A DNA stretch of 64,000 nt from positions 1-64,000 of the forward strand of contig JAIYAE010000038.1 of assembly GCA_027489175.1 (NCBI GenBank), given 5' to 3'. This DNA is from Rhodobacter sp. GTDB taxonomy: Bacteria; Pseudomonadota; Alphaproteobacteria; Rhodobacterales; Rhodobacteraceae. The notes beneath the pieces were generated by a model. The model saw only the letters and a list, made by a program, of their open reading frames with translations. It did not search any database and was not told the DNA's origin. The position numbers and the translations under genes were made by a program. Positions 12,477-22,450 of the stretch are shown piece by piece. Every line of letters begins with the position of its first letter. The stretch's first letter is position 1.

Positions 12477-12766
12477 GGCATGCGCCCCTTCCTGTTGACC
12501 CCGGCAGGGATAGGCGAGGATGGGCAGAAGGGGAAGGGGTCAGCCCATGTCCCGGGCGTGGACATGACATCCAACCCAGCGATTTCAACGGCTTGGCTTC
12601 GCAGTTTTATCTTTTGTTAACGGTTGGCCCCCCGCAGAGCCCGCCGGAAACCCGACCGATCCCCCGACCGCACCCCAGCCCGGCGGGGCCCGGGCTTACC
12701 CGGCTTTCCCAAATGGAACGGGCCAGCCCGACGAGGGGACGGCCCGTTGCAGGTGCATGGCAAACC

Positions 12767-13861
12767 TCAGTTCGTCGGCGCGTTGTATTCGGCAAGGCCG
12801 GTGGCGACGACGTCATACCATTCGCCCGAGGCGCGCATCTCTTCGATCCCGCGGTTCATCATCGCGATGTATTCGCGCCCGCGCGGGTTCGATTTCGACG
12901 TTACGAAGTGATGGGTGTTGAACGTCGCCAGCGCCGGGTTCAGTTCCACCCGGTCCGTCGCGTCCAGCTCTTCAAAGTTGGCGGTCGAGGTTTCAACCTC
13001 GATCGAATAGAGGTCAACTTCACCGGCCAGCAGCATCTCGGCGCATTCCTTCGGGCTTTTCGGGCGAACGAAGGTGACCACCGGCTCGGCGAGACCTTCG
13101 ACTTCAAGGTCGCTGGTTGGCCAGCCTTCCGGGCGGCAGATGCGCGCGCCGACGTAGTCAGAGAAGGCCCGCGCCCCGGCAAAGGGGCTGTCGATCAGGG
13201 TGTGGTAGGAATAGGCCACTTCATAGATCGGGACAGAAAACTCAAACTCCGTGCACATCTTGACGGCAAACTCGCCCAGTTTGTCGATTTGGGTGCAGTC
13301 AGGCTTGGACCAGGCGATCGAGATGTCGAAGGCGTTCGTCGGCAACAGGATGTCGATATGTGACCCCCAGTCATCGACGAAGGAAATCTTGTGCTCGATG
13401 TCATTTCCTGCGCGGTTCAGCGCGGTGGTCGCCATGCGGACATAGATGCCCCCGCCCATCAGGGTTTCATCGGCAAAGGGTTTCCAGTCATTGGCGGTGA
13501 CCAGCTTCATCGGCGGGCGGTACGGCTGGTCAGCGCGCGGAGCGCTTTCCTGGCGTTCGGTTTCCTGCTCGATGATCGCGCTCAACTCGGTATCGGGGGT
13601 CAGGCGGCCGTCCTCACAGGGAAGGATCAGCTGGAGGCCCACCGGCAGGTTGTTGGTGTTGTTCGCAATCGCATCGCGGTTGGCGTTGAAGATCATCTGA
13701 TAGTTGTAGGACCCGTAGGCGGTAAAGGCGATCTCACCCAGCGTGTCACCGTCCTGGACGGTATAGGTGGTGCAAGCCTCTTGGGCGGCGGCGGCAAGCG
13801 GGGACAAAGCAACAAGGGCAATCGGCATAAAACAACGGATGGAGCGAGGGACGGAAATCAT
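12767..13861 (-). CDS. Transporter substrate-binding (SBP_bac_3-like) protein with N-terminal LysM domain
   Basis: Signal peptide; YTVQDGDTLGEIAFTAYGSYNYQMIFNANRDAIANNTNNLPVGLQLILP (LysM), then KLVTANDWKPFADETLMGGGIYVRMATTAL... SBP fold. Confidence 0.8.
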   Translation of the reverse strand: MISVPRSIRCFMPIALVALSPLAAAAQEACTTYTVQDGDTLGEIAFTAYGSYNYQMIFNANRDAIANNTNNLPVGLQLILPCEDGRLTPDTELSAIIEQETERQESAPRADQPYRPPMKLVTANDWKPFADETLMGGGIYVRMATTALNRAGNDIEHKISFVDDWGSHIDILLPTNAFDISIAWSKPDCTQIDKLGEFAVKMCTEFEFSVPIYEVAYSYHTLIDSPFAGARAFSDYVGARICRPEGWPTSDLEVEGLAEPVVTFVRPKSPKECAEMLLAGEVDLYSIEVETSTANFEELDATDRVELNPALATFNTHHFVTSKSNPRGREYIAMMNRGIEEMRASGEWYDVVATGLAEYNAPTN

Positions 13862-14069
13862 TGGGGTTTCCCTTTCTGGTTGTCGCCCGCAGGCTGGCAC
13901 AAGGAATCCGGCCAATCTGTTGCGGATTGGTGGCAAAACTGTGATCCGCCCAGCCACCATTTCCTGACAGGAAACGATTTCCCGTCAGGTTGGCAGGTTA
14001 ACGATAACCGTGTTGGTGCGTCGATTTTCGACAGGCCTTGCAGCGCCCAAGAAGCCCCGTAAGCCGGGT

Positions 14070-15152
14070 TTAGCGCACCTTCAGCGTCGCCAGCCCGATC
14101 ATCGCCAGAATCAGGCTGATGATCCAGAAGCGGATCACGATCTGCGGCTCGGCCCAGCCCTTCTTTTCGAAATGGTGGTGGATCGGGGCCATCAGGAATA
14201 TGCGCTTCTTGGTGCGCTTGTAGTAAAGCACCTGGATGATGACGCTCAGCGCCTCGACCACAAAGAGGCCGCCGACGATGGCCAGCACGATCTCGTGCTT
14301 GGTGCAGACGGCGATGGCGCCAAGCGCACCGCCAAGGGCCAAGGACCCGGTATCGCCCATGAAGACCGCCGCAGGGGGCGCATTGTACCACAGGAAGCCA
14401 AGGCCGCCGCCAAAGAGGGCCGAGGCGAAGATCAGCAACTCGCCCGTGCCGGGCACGAAATGGACATCAAGATATTCGGTGAAGTTCGAGTTGCCGACGA
14501 CATAGGCGATGACGCCCAAGGTGCCGGCGGCGATCATCACCGGCATGATGGCAAGGCCGTCCAGACCGTCCGTAAGGTTCACCGCATTGGCGGCGCCGAC
14601 GATGACGATCATGCCGAAGGGCACGAAAAAGAGGCCAAGATTCAGCAGGGCATCCTTGAAGAACGGAAAGGCCAGCTGGTTGGTCAGCGCCTCGGGGTGG
14701 AACATCGACGCGGCATAGGTGGCAAGGGCCGCGATCAGAAGGCCAAGCCCCATCCGCAACCGGCCCGAGACGCCCTTGGTGTTCTGTTTGGTGACCTTGG
14801 CATAGTCATCGGCAAAGCCGATCAGGCCAAAGGCCAGCGTCACCAGCACAACGATCCAGACATAAGGGTTGTCCAGCCGCGCCCAAAGGAGGGTGGATAC
14901 CATCAGCGCCGACAGGATCAGAAGGCCGCCCATCGTGGGCGTGCCGGCCTTGGACAGGTGCGATTGCGGCCCGTCATCGCGGATTGGCTGGCCCTTGCCC
15001 TGTTTTCTGCGCAGAAAATCGATCAAGGGACGGCCGAAGATGAAGCCGAAGATCAGCGCGGTGACAAAGGCCCCCCCGGCGCGGAAGGTGATGTAGCGGA
15101 AGAGGTTGAAGAAATCCCCGCCATCAGAAAACTCGGTCAACCAGAAAAACAT
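14070..15152 (-). CDS. mraY: Phospho-N-acetylmuramoyl-pentapeptide-transferase
   Basis: [46 protein letters not shown]. Confidence 0.97.
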   Translation of the reverse strand: MFFWLTEFSDGGDFFNLFRYITFRAGGAFVTALIFGFIFGRPLIDFLRRKQGKGQPIRDDGPQSHLSKAGTPTMGGLLILSALMVSTLLWARLDNPYVWIVVLVTLAFGLIGFADDYAKVTKQNTKGVSGRLRMGLGLLIAALATYAASMFHPEALTNQLAFPFFKDALLNLGLFFVPFGMIVIVGAANAVNLTDGLDGLAIMPVMIAAGTLGVIAYVVGNSNFTEYLDVHFVPGTGELLIFASALFGGGLGFLWYNAPPAAVFMGDTGSLALGGALGAIAVCTKHEIVLAIVGGLFVVEALSVIIQVLYYKRTKKRIFLMAPIHHHFEKKGWAEPQIVIRFWIISLILAMIGLATLKVR

Positions 15153-16589
15153 TCAGGGGCTTCCTTCTATCGGCTGCGTGCCCTGCCCCATTTTGCGCAG
15201 GGCGTCAACGACCAGGCTGACCTTTGACCCCTTGGAGCCTTTCACCAAGAGGATGTCTCCCGCGTCGATCAGATGGCGGGCGCGGGGGACAAGGTCGGTG
15301 GCGGCGGCGACCCAGCCGCCGCGTTGCGCGCGGGGCAGCGCATCGTGCAGCGCCTTCATCCGGGGGCCGACGCAGTGGATGACATGGACGGCAGCCAGCC
15401 CGGGATGGGCGGCGATGGCAGCATGAAGGGCGGTTTCGGTGGGCCCAAGCTCCAGCATGTCGCCCAGGATGGCGATGCGGCGGCCACCGCCCACGCGGCC
15501 GATGCCGTCGGTGGGTTTCGCGGCAATCAGGACATCCAGGGCCGCGGCCATCGAGGCGGGATTGGCGTTGAAGGCGTCGTCGATCAGGTCGAAGAAGGTT
15601 TCATCCACCTGATCAAGGGTGATGCGTTCGCGCTGGCCCCGGCCGGGCGGCGGTTGCCAGTGGCCAAGGTCGCAAGCCGAGATGGTGGGATCGGCGCCCA
15701 GCGCCTCGGCGGCGGCAAGGGCGGCAAGGGCGTTCAGCGCGAAATGGCGGCCGGGGCTGGCGACCTTGAAGAGGATCGCCTGCCCGGCATGTGCGGCGCG
15801 CACGACGGTGGTGTCGTCGGTGAGGCGGGTCTCAACCAGATGCCAATCGGCCCCCGCTGTGGTGCCAAAGGACAGCGCGCGGCCAGCAGTGGCGGCCTTG
15901 GCGCGCAGGATCGGCGTGGTGGCCACATCGGAGTTGAAGATCGCGGTGCCGCCGGGGACGAGGCCGTCGAAGATCGAGGCCTTTTCATGGGCGATGCCGT
16001 CGATGCTGTCGAACGCCTCAAGATGCGCGGGGGCGACGGTGGTGACCAGCGCCACGTCAAGCCGAGCCATCCGGGCGAGGGGCGCGATTTCGCCGGGGTG
16101 GTTCATCCCGATCTCGATCACCGCAAACCGGGCGTCGGCGGGCATGCGGGCCAGCGTCAGGGGCACGCCCCAGTGGTTGTTGTACGAGGCCTCGGCGGCA
16201 TGGGTCTTGCCTTGGCCCGCCAGGATCGCGCGCAGCATTTCCTTGGTCGAGGTTTTGCCGACCGATCCGGTGATGCCCACCACCCGGGCCGTGGTCCGGG
16301 CGCGGGCGGCGACCCCGAGGGCGGCGAGGGCCTGCAACACATCCGGCACGATCAGGAGGGGGGCTGTCGCAGGCACACCGTCCGGGACATGGCTGACCAG
16401 CGCTGCGGCGGCCCCTTTTGCCAGGGCCTGCGCCACGAAGTCATGGCCGTCGCGAACGTCCTTGAGCGCGACGAACAGATCCCCCGGCTGCAAGGTGCGC
16501 GTGTCGATGGAGACGCCGCTGGCCTGCCAGTCGGCGGTCAAGCGCCCGCCGGTGGCTTTTGCGGCGTCGGTTGCGGTCCAAAGCGTCAT
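15153..16589 (-). CDS. murF: UDP-N-acetylmuramoyl-tripeptide--D-alanyl-D-alanine ligase
   Basis: GITGSVGKTSTKEML, NNHWGVPLTL, DDAFNANPASM. Confidence 0.96.
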   Translation of the reverse strand: MTLWTATDAAKATGGRLTADWQASGVSIDTRTLQPGDLFVALKDVRDGHDFVAQALAKGAAAALVSHVPDGVPATAPLLIVPDVLQALAALGVAARARTTARVVGITGSVGKTSTKEMLRAILAGQGKTHAAEASYNNHWGVPLTLARMPADARFAVIEIGMNHPGEIAPLARMARLDVALVTTVAPAHLEAFDSIDGIAHEKASIFDGLVPGGTAIFNSDVATTPILRAKAATAGRALSFGTTAGADWHLVETRLTDDTTVVRAAHAGQAILFKVASPGRHFALNALAALAAAEALGADPTISACDLGHWQPPPGRGQRERITLDQVDETFFDLIDDAFNANPASMAAALDVLIAAKPTDGIGRVGGGRRIAILGDMLELGPTETALHAAIAAHPGLAAVHVIHCVGPRMKALHDALPRAQRGGWVAAATDLVPRARHLIDAGDILLVKGSKGSKVSLVVDALRKMGQGTQPIEGSP

Positions 16590-16609
16590 CGGCAGCGCCC
16601 CTGGCTGGC

Positions 16610-16664
16610 CCGGGGGGCTGTCTGCCCCCCGACCCCCGAGGATATTTGGGCCAGAATGAAAGGC
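16610..16664. repeat. Dispersed intergenic repeat (GGGGGGCT..GCCCCCCGACCCCCGAGGATATTTGGGCCAGAATGAAAGG)
   Basis: Shares GG(G)GxCCCCC..GATATTT core with copies at about 36515, 47690, 59065 and 60125. Confidence 0.65.
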
Positions 16665-16674
16665 TTACGGGGCA

Positions 16675-18159
16675 TCAGATCACTCCATCCAGGGCAGCGA
16701 CGGCGACGGAGGCCTGTTCGACATCGTCAAAGGGATAGACATCGGTGCCGATGATCTGGCCGGATTCGTGGCCCTTGCCGGCGATCAGAAGGGCATCACC
16801 GGGCTGCAGGGCATCGACGGCGCGCAGGATGGCTTCGGCGCGGTCGGGAACCTCATTCGCGTCGGGGCAGGCCGCAAGGATCGCGGCGCGGATCGTGGCC
16901 GGGTCTTCGGTGCGGGGGTTGTCGTCGGTGACGTAAAGCACATCGGCATGGGCCTCAGCCGCGGCCCCCATCAAGGGGCGTTTTGTCCGGTCGCGGTCGC
17001 CGCCCGCGCCAAAGACGATCAGGATGCGCCCCATGACATGCGGGCGCAGCGCCTTCAGCGCGGTTTCAATCGCATCGGGCGTATGGGCATAGTCCACGAA
17101 GACCGAAGCCCCGTTCTTCCGCGTTGCCGCCAGCTGCATCCGGCCGCGCACGCCGGCCAGTTGCGGCAGCACTGAAAACACCGCCGAGGGGTCTGTGCCG
17201 GCCGCGATGGCCAGCCCCGCCGCCACGGCCACATTCTCGGCCTGAAAGCCGCCGATCAGGCCCAAGCGCAGCTGTTGCGGCTGGCCCTGCCAGATCAGCC
17301 GCAGGTCCTGGCCGCGGGCGTCAAAGCGCTGGCCTGCAATGTGAAGGTCAGCCTCACCATGGCCGATGGTCAGGACGCGGAGGCCGCGCGCCTCAGCCAA
17401 GGCGGCCATCTCTGGCCCCTTGGCGCCGTTCAGGTTGACCACCGCCACGCCGTCATCGGGCAGAAGCCGGGTGAAAAGCTGGGCCTTGGCGTCGAAATAA
17501 GCCGCCATCGTGCCGTGATAATCCAGATGGTCCTGCGTCAGGTTGGTGAAGCCCGCCGCTTTCAGACGGACGCCATCAAGCCGGCGCTGGTCAAGGCCGT
17601 GGCTGGACGCCTCCATCGCGGCATGGGTGATGCCGTCGGCGGCGGCGGCGGCGAGGAGCTTTTGCAGCGTCACCGCATCGGGCGTGGTGTGGCTGGACGG
17701 GGCGGCCCAGGCGCCTTCGATCCCCGTGGTGCCGATGTTGATCGCCGCTTCACCCAAAGCCGCCCAGATCTGGCGGGTGAAGGTGGCCACGCTGGTCTTG
17801 CCATTGGTGCCGGTGACCGCGACCACGGTTTCGGGCTGCGGGCCGAACCACAGCGCCGCCGCACAGGCCAGTGCCGCGCGCGGGTCTTCGGCGACGACCA
17901 GCGCGGTCTCGGTCTCTGCCAGCACATCTGCCGCAAGTTTTGCGCCGGTGGCATCGGTCAGGATGGCGGTGGCCCCCTGCTCCAGTGCCGCCGGGATGAA
18001 ATGCGCGCCATGGGTGGCGCTGCCGGGAAGGGCGGCAAAAAGCATCCCCGCCCGCACGGCGCGGCTGTCGGCGGTCAGGCCCGAAAGTGCCGGATCACGC
18101 CCGGCCCGGGCCGTCAGCCCAAGGTCCGATAGCCGTGTCACGCGCGCTGTCATACCCAA
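16675..18159 (-). CDS. murE: UDP-N-acetylmuramoyl-L-alanyl-D-glutamate--2,6-diaminopimelate ligase
   Basis: AVTGTNGKTSVATFTRQIW, NLTQDHLDYHGTMAAY, DDNPRTEDP. Confidence 0.96.
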   Translation of the reverse strand: MGMTARVTRLSDLGLTARAGRDPALSGLTADSRAVRAGMLFAALPGSATHGAHFIPAALEQGATAILTDATGAKLAADVLAETETALVVAEDPRAALACAAALWFGPQPETVVAVTGTNGKTSVATFTRQIWAALGEAAINIGTTGIEGAWAAPSSHTTPDAVTLQKLLAAAAADGITHAAMEASSHGLDQRRLDGVRLKAAGFTNLTQDHLDYHGTMAAYFDAKAQLFTRLLPDDGVAVVNLNGAKGPEMAALAEARGLRVLTIGHGEADLHIAGQRFDARGQDLRLIWQGQPQQLRLGLIGGFQAENVAVAAGLAIAAGTDPSAVFSVLPQLAGVRGRMQLAATRKNGASVFVDYAHTPDAIETALKALRPHVMGRILIVFGAGGDRDRTKRPLMGAAAEAHADVLYVTDDNPRTEDPATIRAAILAACPDANEVPDRAEAILRAVDALQPGDALLIAGKGHESGQIIGTDVYPFDDVEQASVAVAALDGVI

Positions 18160-18165
18160 TCCCCG

Positions 18166-19956
18166 TCAGTTGCTGGCGGCTGTTACCGCATCCGGTGCGG
18201 GGGGTTCAAGCTTGGGTCGCAGACCCATCAGCGGGGCGGTGCGGCGGATGATCTCGGCCGCCACGGGAACGGCGGTCCAGCCCGCGGTGCGGCGGGGTTC
18301 CGACCCGGCGGTGTCCAAAGGTTCGTCCAGCGTGACGATCAGCACATATTGCGGGTTCGAGGCCGGGAAGACCGAGGCGAAGGTGTTGATCACCTTGTCC
18401 TCATAATAGCCGCCCGTGCGCTTGGGCTTGTCGGCGGTGCCGGTCTTGCCGGCAACCTCATACCCGGGCACTTCACCCAAGGAGGCCGTGCCTTCGGTGA
18501 CGACGCGGCGCAGCATCTTGATGGATTCAAGGGCGGTCTTCTCGCTCATCACCCTGACACCGGTGGTGGGGCCTTCGCGTTTCAGAAGCGTGGGCTTGAT
18601 CATCACTCCGCCGTTCGCAATCGCGGCATAGGCGGCGGCTAGATGCATCGGGCTGGCCGACATGCCATGGCCGTATGAGGTGGTGATCGTCACGATCTCG
18701 GGCCATTTCTTCGGGATCAGGGGCCGCGCGCCGGGGGCTTCGATCAGCTCAACCGGGGTCGGTTCAAAGAACCCGAGCGATTTGAGGAACGCCTGTTGCC
18801 GCAACGGGCCGATCATCAGCGCGATATGCGCGGTGCCGACGTTCGAGGATTTGGCAATGACATCGGTGACGGACAGGAGGGGCCCGTAATTCTTGCCCTC
18901 AAACTCCTTGATCAGGTGGCGACCCCAGCGCATCGGCGCATTGGCATCCACCAGCGTTTCGGGGGCGACAAGGCCAAGCTCCATCGCCTGGGCGGCGGCG
19001 AAGATCTTGAAGGTGGAGCCGAGTTCGTAGACCCCCTGTACCGCGCGGTTGAACAGCGGGCTGTCGCCGGGCTCGGCGGTCTTGTCGACCAAGGGGTTCG
19101 GCCGGTCGTTCGGGTCAAAGGTCGGAAGCGAGGCCAGCGCCACGATTTCCCCGGTGCGCACATCCATCAGGATGGCGGCAGCGCCCTTGGCGTTCAGCAT
19201 GGTCATGCCGGCGCCCAGCACCTCTTCGATGGTGGACTGGACCGTGAGGTCGATCGACAGCGTCAGGGGCTTGCCGCCCTGCGCGGGGTCACGCAGGCGG
19301 GCGTCCAGCGCCTTTTCGATGCCAGCAGTGCCGATCACCTCGGCCGAATGCACACCCTCGGCCCCGAAAGAGGTGCCGCCAAGGACATGGGCGGCAAGGG
19401 TGCCGTTGGGGTAAAGCCGCATCTCGCGCGGGCCAAACAGAAGGCCGGGATCGCCGATTTCATGCACGAGCTGCATCTGTTCCGGCGACAGGACCTTGCG
19501 GATCCAGACAAAGCTGCGCCCGTCGGTGAAGCGACGCTCAAGGTCGGCAGCTTTCAGGTCGGGGAAGATTTCGGCCAGTTTCGCCGCCACGCCCTTGGGG
19601 TCCACCATGACCTTGGGATGCGCGTAGAGCGCGTGGGTGGTCATGTTGGTGGCAAGGATGCGGCCGTTGCGGTCGGTGATATCGGCACGTTGGGCGATGA
19701 TCTCGGCCCCGGGGGCGCTGGCGCGGGGTTCGACTGGTTCGGTCGCGGCCATCAGGCCCATGCGTGCGCCGATGGCGCCGAACGCGAGGACGAAGCTGGC
19801 GCACAGGATCAAAAGGCGAAACTCGGCCCGGCCCCGCGCCTTTTCGCGCATCGCTTCATGGCGCAGGCGCAGGTTTTCCTTTTCGATGCTGTCGGGGTTC
19901 AGCCCGTCTTCGCGGGCTTGCAGGATGCGGGCAAGGGGCCGCAGGGGGGTGCGCAT
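18166..19956 (-). CDS. ftsI: Peptidoglycan D,D-transpeptidase FtsI (PBP3)
   Basis: Penicillin-binding transpeptidase motifs YELGSTFKIF, SSN, KTGTADK; located after ftsL. Confidence 0.95.
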   Translation of the reverse strand: MRTPLRPLARILQAREDGLNPDSIEKENLRLRHEAMREKARGRAEFRLLILCASFVLAFGAIGARMGLMAATEPVEPRASAPGAEIIAQRADITDRNGRILATNMTTHALYAHPKVMVDPKGVAAKLAEIFPDLKAADLERRFTDGRSFVWIRKVLSPEQMQLVHEIGDPGLLFGPREMRLYPNGTLAAHVLGGTSFGAEGVHSAEVIGTAGIEKALDARLRDPAQGGKPLTLSIDLTVQSTIEEVLGAGMTMLNAKGAAAILMDVRTGEIVALASLPTFDPNDRPNPLVDKTAEPGDSPLFNRAVQGVYELGSTFKIFAAAQAMELGLVAPETLVDANAPMRWGRHLIKEFEGKNYGPLLSVTDVIAKSSNVGTAHIALMIGPLRQQAFLKSLGFFEPTPVELIEAPGARPLIPKKWPEIVTITTSYGHGMSASPMHLAAAYAAIANGGVMIKPTLLKREGPTTGVRVMSEKTALESIKMLRRVVTEGTASLGEVPGYEVAGKTGTADKPKRTGGYYEDKVINTFASVFPASNPQYVLIVTLDEPLDTAGSEPRRTAGWTAVPVAAEIIRRTAPLMGLRPKLEPPAPDAVTAASN

Positions 19957-19957
19957 G

Positions 19958-20311
19958 TCAGAGACCCTCCTCAACCGGTTGTTCGCCCTGGATGTCGACC
20001 GGCATGTCGATCTCGGGAAAGGCGCTGCGCGGGTAGGCGATTTCGTTCGGGGTGCCGAATTGGCCGGGTTCCATCGGCAGAAGGCCCAGCCGGTCGAAAT
20101 TGGCGGTCGCCAGTTCGCGCAGCCGGTCAGGGCGGTTGAGGTAGGCCCATTCGGCGCGCTGGAGGGCCAGCGCTTCCCGCAGGCCGACGATCTGGCGCTG
20201 CAGCGTCTGCACCTCTTTCAGCGCGGCCTGGGTGGTGTAATTCTCACGGTAGGCCCAGAAGCCCAGCGCGATCAGGGCGAGGAAACTGAGGACATAAAGC
20301 ACAGGGCGCAT
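19958..20311 (-). CDS. ftsL: Cell division protein FtsL
   Basis: Short single-TM/coiled-coil ORF between rsmH and ftsI (YRENYTTQAALKEVQTLQRQIVGLREAL). Confidence 0.85.
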   Translation of the reverse strand: MRPVLYVLSFLALIALGFWAYRENYTTQAALKEVQTLQRQIVGLREALALQRAEWAYLNRPDRLRELATANFDRLGLLPMEPGQFGTPNEIAYPRSAFPEIDMPVDIQGEQPVEEGL

Positions 20312-21327
20312 CAGCGGCGGCCTTTCTTGACGATCTGCGGCACGCCCATGTCAGCGGGGTCAAGCGCCAGCGCTGGGGCACCCGTCCGCCGCGCCACCCG
20401 CAGCTTGGCGGAGCGCGAGCGGGGGTTTGCGGCCTGTTCGGCGTCATCGGGGCCAACGGCGCGGCGGGTCACCAGATCAAACCGGGCGGTAGTGTCGGTC
20501 TTGGCAGGGGCATAGCGGTTGGCGTTCGCCTCATGCCCGGAGGCGAGCTGGAAGAAGCGTTTGACGATGCGGTCTTCGAGGGAATGGAAGGTCACGACGG
20601 CCAGCATCCCCCCCGGCTTCAGCGCGCGTTCGGCGGCGGCAAGACCTTCGGCAAGTTCGGTAAACTCGGTGTTCACGGCGATACGGATCGCCTGAAAGCT
20701 GCGCGTCGCGGGGTGGCTTTGCCCGGGCTTCGGGCGCGGCAGGCAGCGGGCGACAATCTCGGCCAGCCTTGCCGTGGTGGTGATCGGCTGCACCGCACGC
20801 GCAGCGACGATGGCATGGGCAATCCGGCGCGAGGCGCGTTCTTCGCCGTAGTTGTAGAGGATGTCGGCGAGGGTGGTTTCGTCGGCCGTGTTCACAAGGT
20901 CTGCGGCGCTGTCGCCAGACTGACTCATCCGCATGTCGAGGGGGCCGTCCTTCATGAAGGAAAACCCACGCTCGGCCTGATCCAGCTGCATCGATGACAC
21001 GCCGAGGTCCAGCACGATCCCGTCAAGGGGTTCGCCCGCCAGCGTATCAAGGTTGGAGAACGTCCCCTGCACCAGCCGGACGCGATCCCCAAAAGGTGCC
21101 GCCCAATCGGCCATCTGCAGGGCCAGGGGGTCGCGGTCGATACCGATCACGCAATCGGCCCCAGCCTCAAGCAGGCCACGCGTATAGCCGCCTGCGCCCA
21201 GCGTCCCATCAAGCCAAAGCCCCCGAACGGGGGCGACGGCGGCAAGAAGCGGCTGCAGAAGGACCGGAATATGGGGGTCGCGCGCGGCGATGTCGGAACG
21301 CGGCTGCACATCGCGGGGATGCATCAC
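20311..21327 (-). CDS. rsmH: 16S rRNA (cytosine(1402)-N4)-methyltransferase
   Basis: [68 protein letters not shown]. Confidence 0.97.
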   Translation of the reverse strand: MMHPRDVQPRSDIAARDPHIPVLLQPLLAAVAPVRGLWLDGTLGAGGYTRGLLEAGADCVIGIDRDPLALQMADWAAPFGDRVRLVQGTFSNLDTLAGEPLDGIVLDLGVSSMQLDQAERGFSFMKDGPLDMRMSQSGDSAADLVNTADETTLADILYNYGEERASRRIAHAIVAARAVQPITTTARLAEIVARCLPRPKPGQSHPATRSFQAIRIAVNTEFTELAEGLAAAERALKPGGMLAVVTFHSLEDRIVKRFFQLASGHEANANRYAPAKTDTTARFDLVTRRAVGPDDAEQAANPRSRSAKLRVARRTGAPALALDPADMGVPQIVKKGRR

Positions 21328-21833
21328 ATTCCCCGCTCCTTCTTGGCGCGGCCCAGAAGCGCCAGCGCATCCAGCCCCGCATTCGGCCGCTGCGCCACGG
21401 CGCTGTCATAGGTGTCCCGGCGATACAGGCGAAAGCGGTTGTTGCGGCCCTGAAACGCGGCCTCATCCCCGGCGAAATCAGCGCCGGTCAGGCCGATCTT
21501 TTCCCGCACGCGAGGCGGCAGGACGATACGGCCGTCGGGTTCGACTTCAACCATGACCGAGCAGGAGAGAAGGTCGAACTCGACCTGCTCGCGCTCGTCT
21601 GAGCCTTCGTCCATCAGGCTGATCTCATCGGCCAGCGCATCGGCGCCCGCCTTGGTATAGCATTCGACGAAATTCCGGTTCGCGCCACCATAGATCATGT
21701 AGACGCGCGGGCGGGGAAAATCACTGCTTGGCGGATCATCGGATTCAAGAATGCGGCGAAAGGCGGCGGGGATCGAGACCCGGCCCTTGGCATCTACCTT
21801 CTGGTAGAACTCGCCTCTGAACGCCTCTGCCAT
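21324..21833 (-). CDS. mraZ: Transcriptional regulator MraZ
   Basis: [25 protein letters not shown]; second AbrB-like half; first gene of dcw. Confidence 0.95.
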   Translation of the reverse strand: MAEAFRGEFYQKVDAKGRVSIPAAFRRILESDDPPSSDFPRPRVYMIYGGANRNFVECYTKAGADALADEISLMDEGSDEREQVEFDLLSCSVMVEVEPDGRIVLPPRVREKIGLTGADFAGDEAAFQGRNNRFRLYRRDTYDSAVAQRPNAGLDALALLGRAKKERGM

Positions 21834-21888
21834 CGCCTTGCGGCCTTTTCAAAACCTGCACCACCCCCGACCGTCAAACCCATGCGAT

Positions 21889-21933
21889 GAAATGAAAAAG
21901 GCGGATCGGGTTGCTGCCACTACCCGATCCGCC
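21889..21933 (-). terminator. Strong intrinsic terminator in the mraZ 5' leader
   Basis: GGCGGATCGGGT / ACCCGATCCGCC perfect 12-bp stem (21900-21911/21922-21933), 10-nt loop, followed on the minus strand by CTTTTTCATTTCAT. Confidence 0.8.
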
Positions 21934-22075
21934 GCTGTCCCATCGCTGGGCGTCCAGCTGCGCGTGCCACCTGGGGGAGATGTCTGCTCGCTCGCGCGCC
22001 GGATCTCTGTCGTCCGATCAAATGGGGCTGCCTGTATGAAGCTGCCTATCGCCTTCGTTTCGGGGTCTTGTAGCT
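21889..22075 (-). ncRNA. Candidate UpsM-like leader sRNA of the dcw cluster (5' end approximate)
   Basis: Long untranslated leader of mraZ ending at an intrinsic terminator about 60 nt before the mraZ start; same architecture as R. sphaeroides UpsM. Confidence 0.55.
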
Positions 22076-22114
22076 GCCCCTGCTTAGTCTTTCCCATCTG
22101 CCGTCCGTGAAAGA

Positions 22115-22159
22115 AGGGATGCCATGGGATCACATGGGAATCAACGGAAATCTTTGGGG
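22115..22159 (+). promoter_or_regulatory. MraZ box array: AGGGA/TGGGA/TGGGA/CGGAA/TGGGG at exact 10-bp spacing
   Basis: Boxes start at 22115, 22125, 22135, 22145, 22155; matches the TGGGN-N5 direct repeat pattern described for E. coli MraZ. Confidence 0.65.
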
Positions 22160-22450
22160 AAACGCCAATATGTTGTTTTGCGGCATCGTCAAAAGCAGGA
22201 TGTAGTTGGGCCCCGGTGGGGCCACACTCCCAGCTGTAGACAGGTCCCGTCACATCAGACGCAAGATGTTGTGTCTGGCGCGTGATCGGGACGTGACTTG
22301 GCTGTCAGGAATTAAACGGCGCCGCCCCGCCGCTGACGCGCGCAAGGGGGCGATGTCCAGGAAAAATCCAGCTTGATGGGGACCGGAAGGCCCTGAAACT
22401 GCGGGTTTGGGGCGGCTTTCCCATCCGTTCCCATACCAAACTGATTCGGA

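Noticed and set aside
15003-15020. TTTTCTGCGCAGAAAA palindrome as another copy of the dispersed element
   Set aside because: Lies inside mraY coding sequence and encodes conserved residues (FLRRKQG); likely coincidental.
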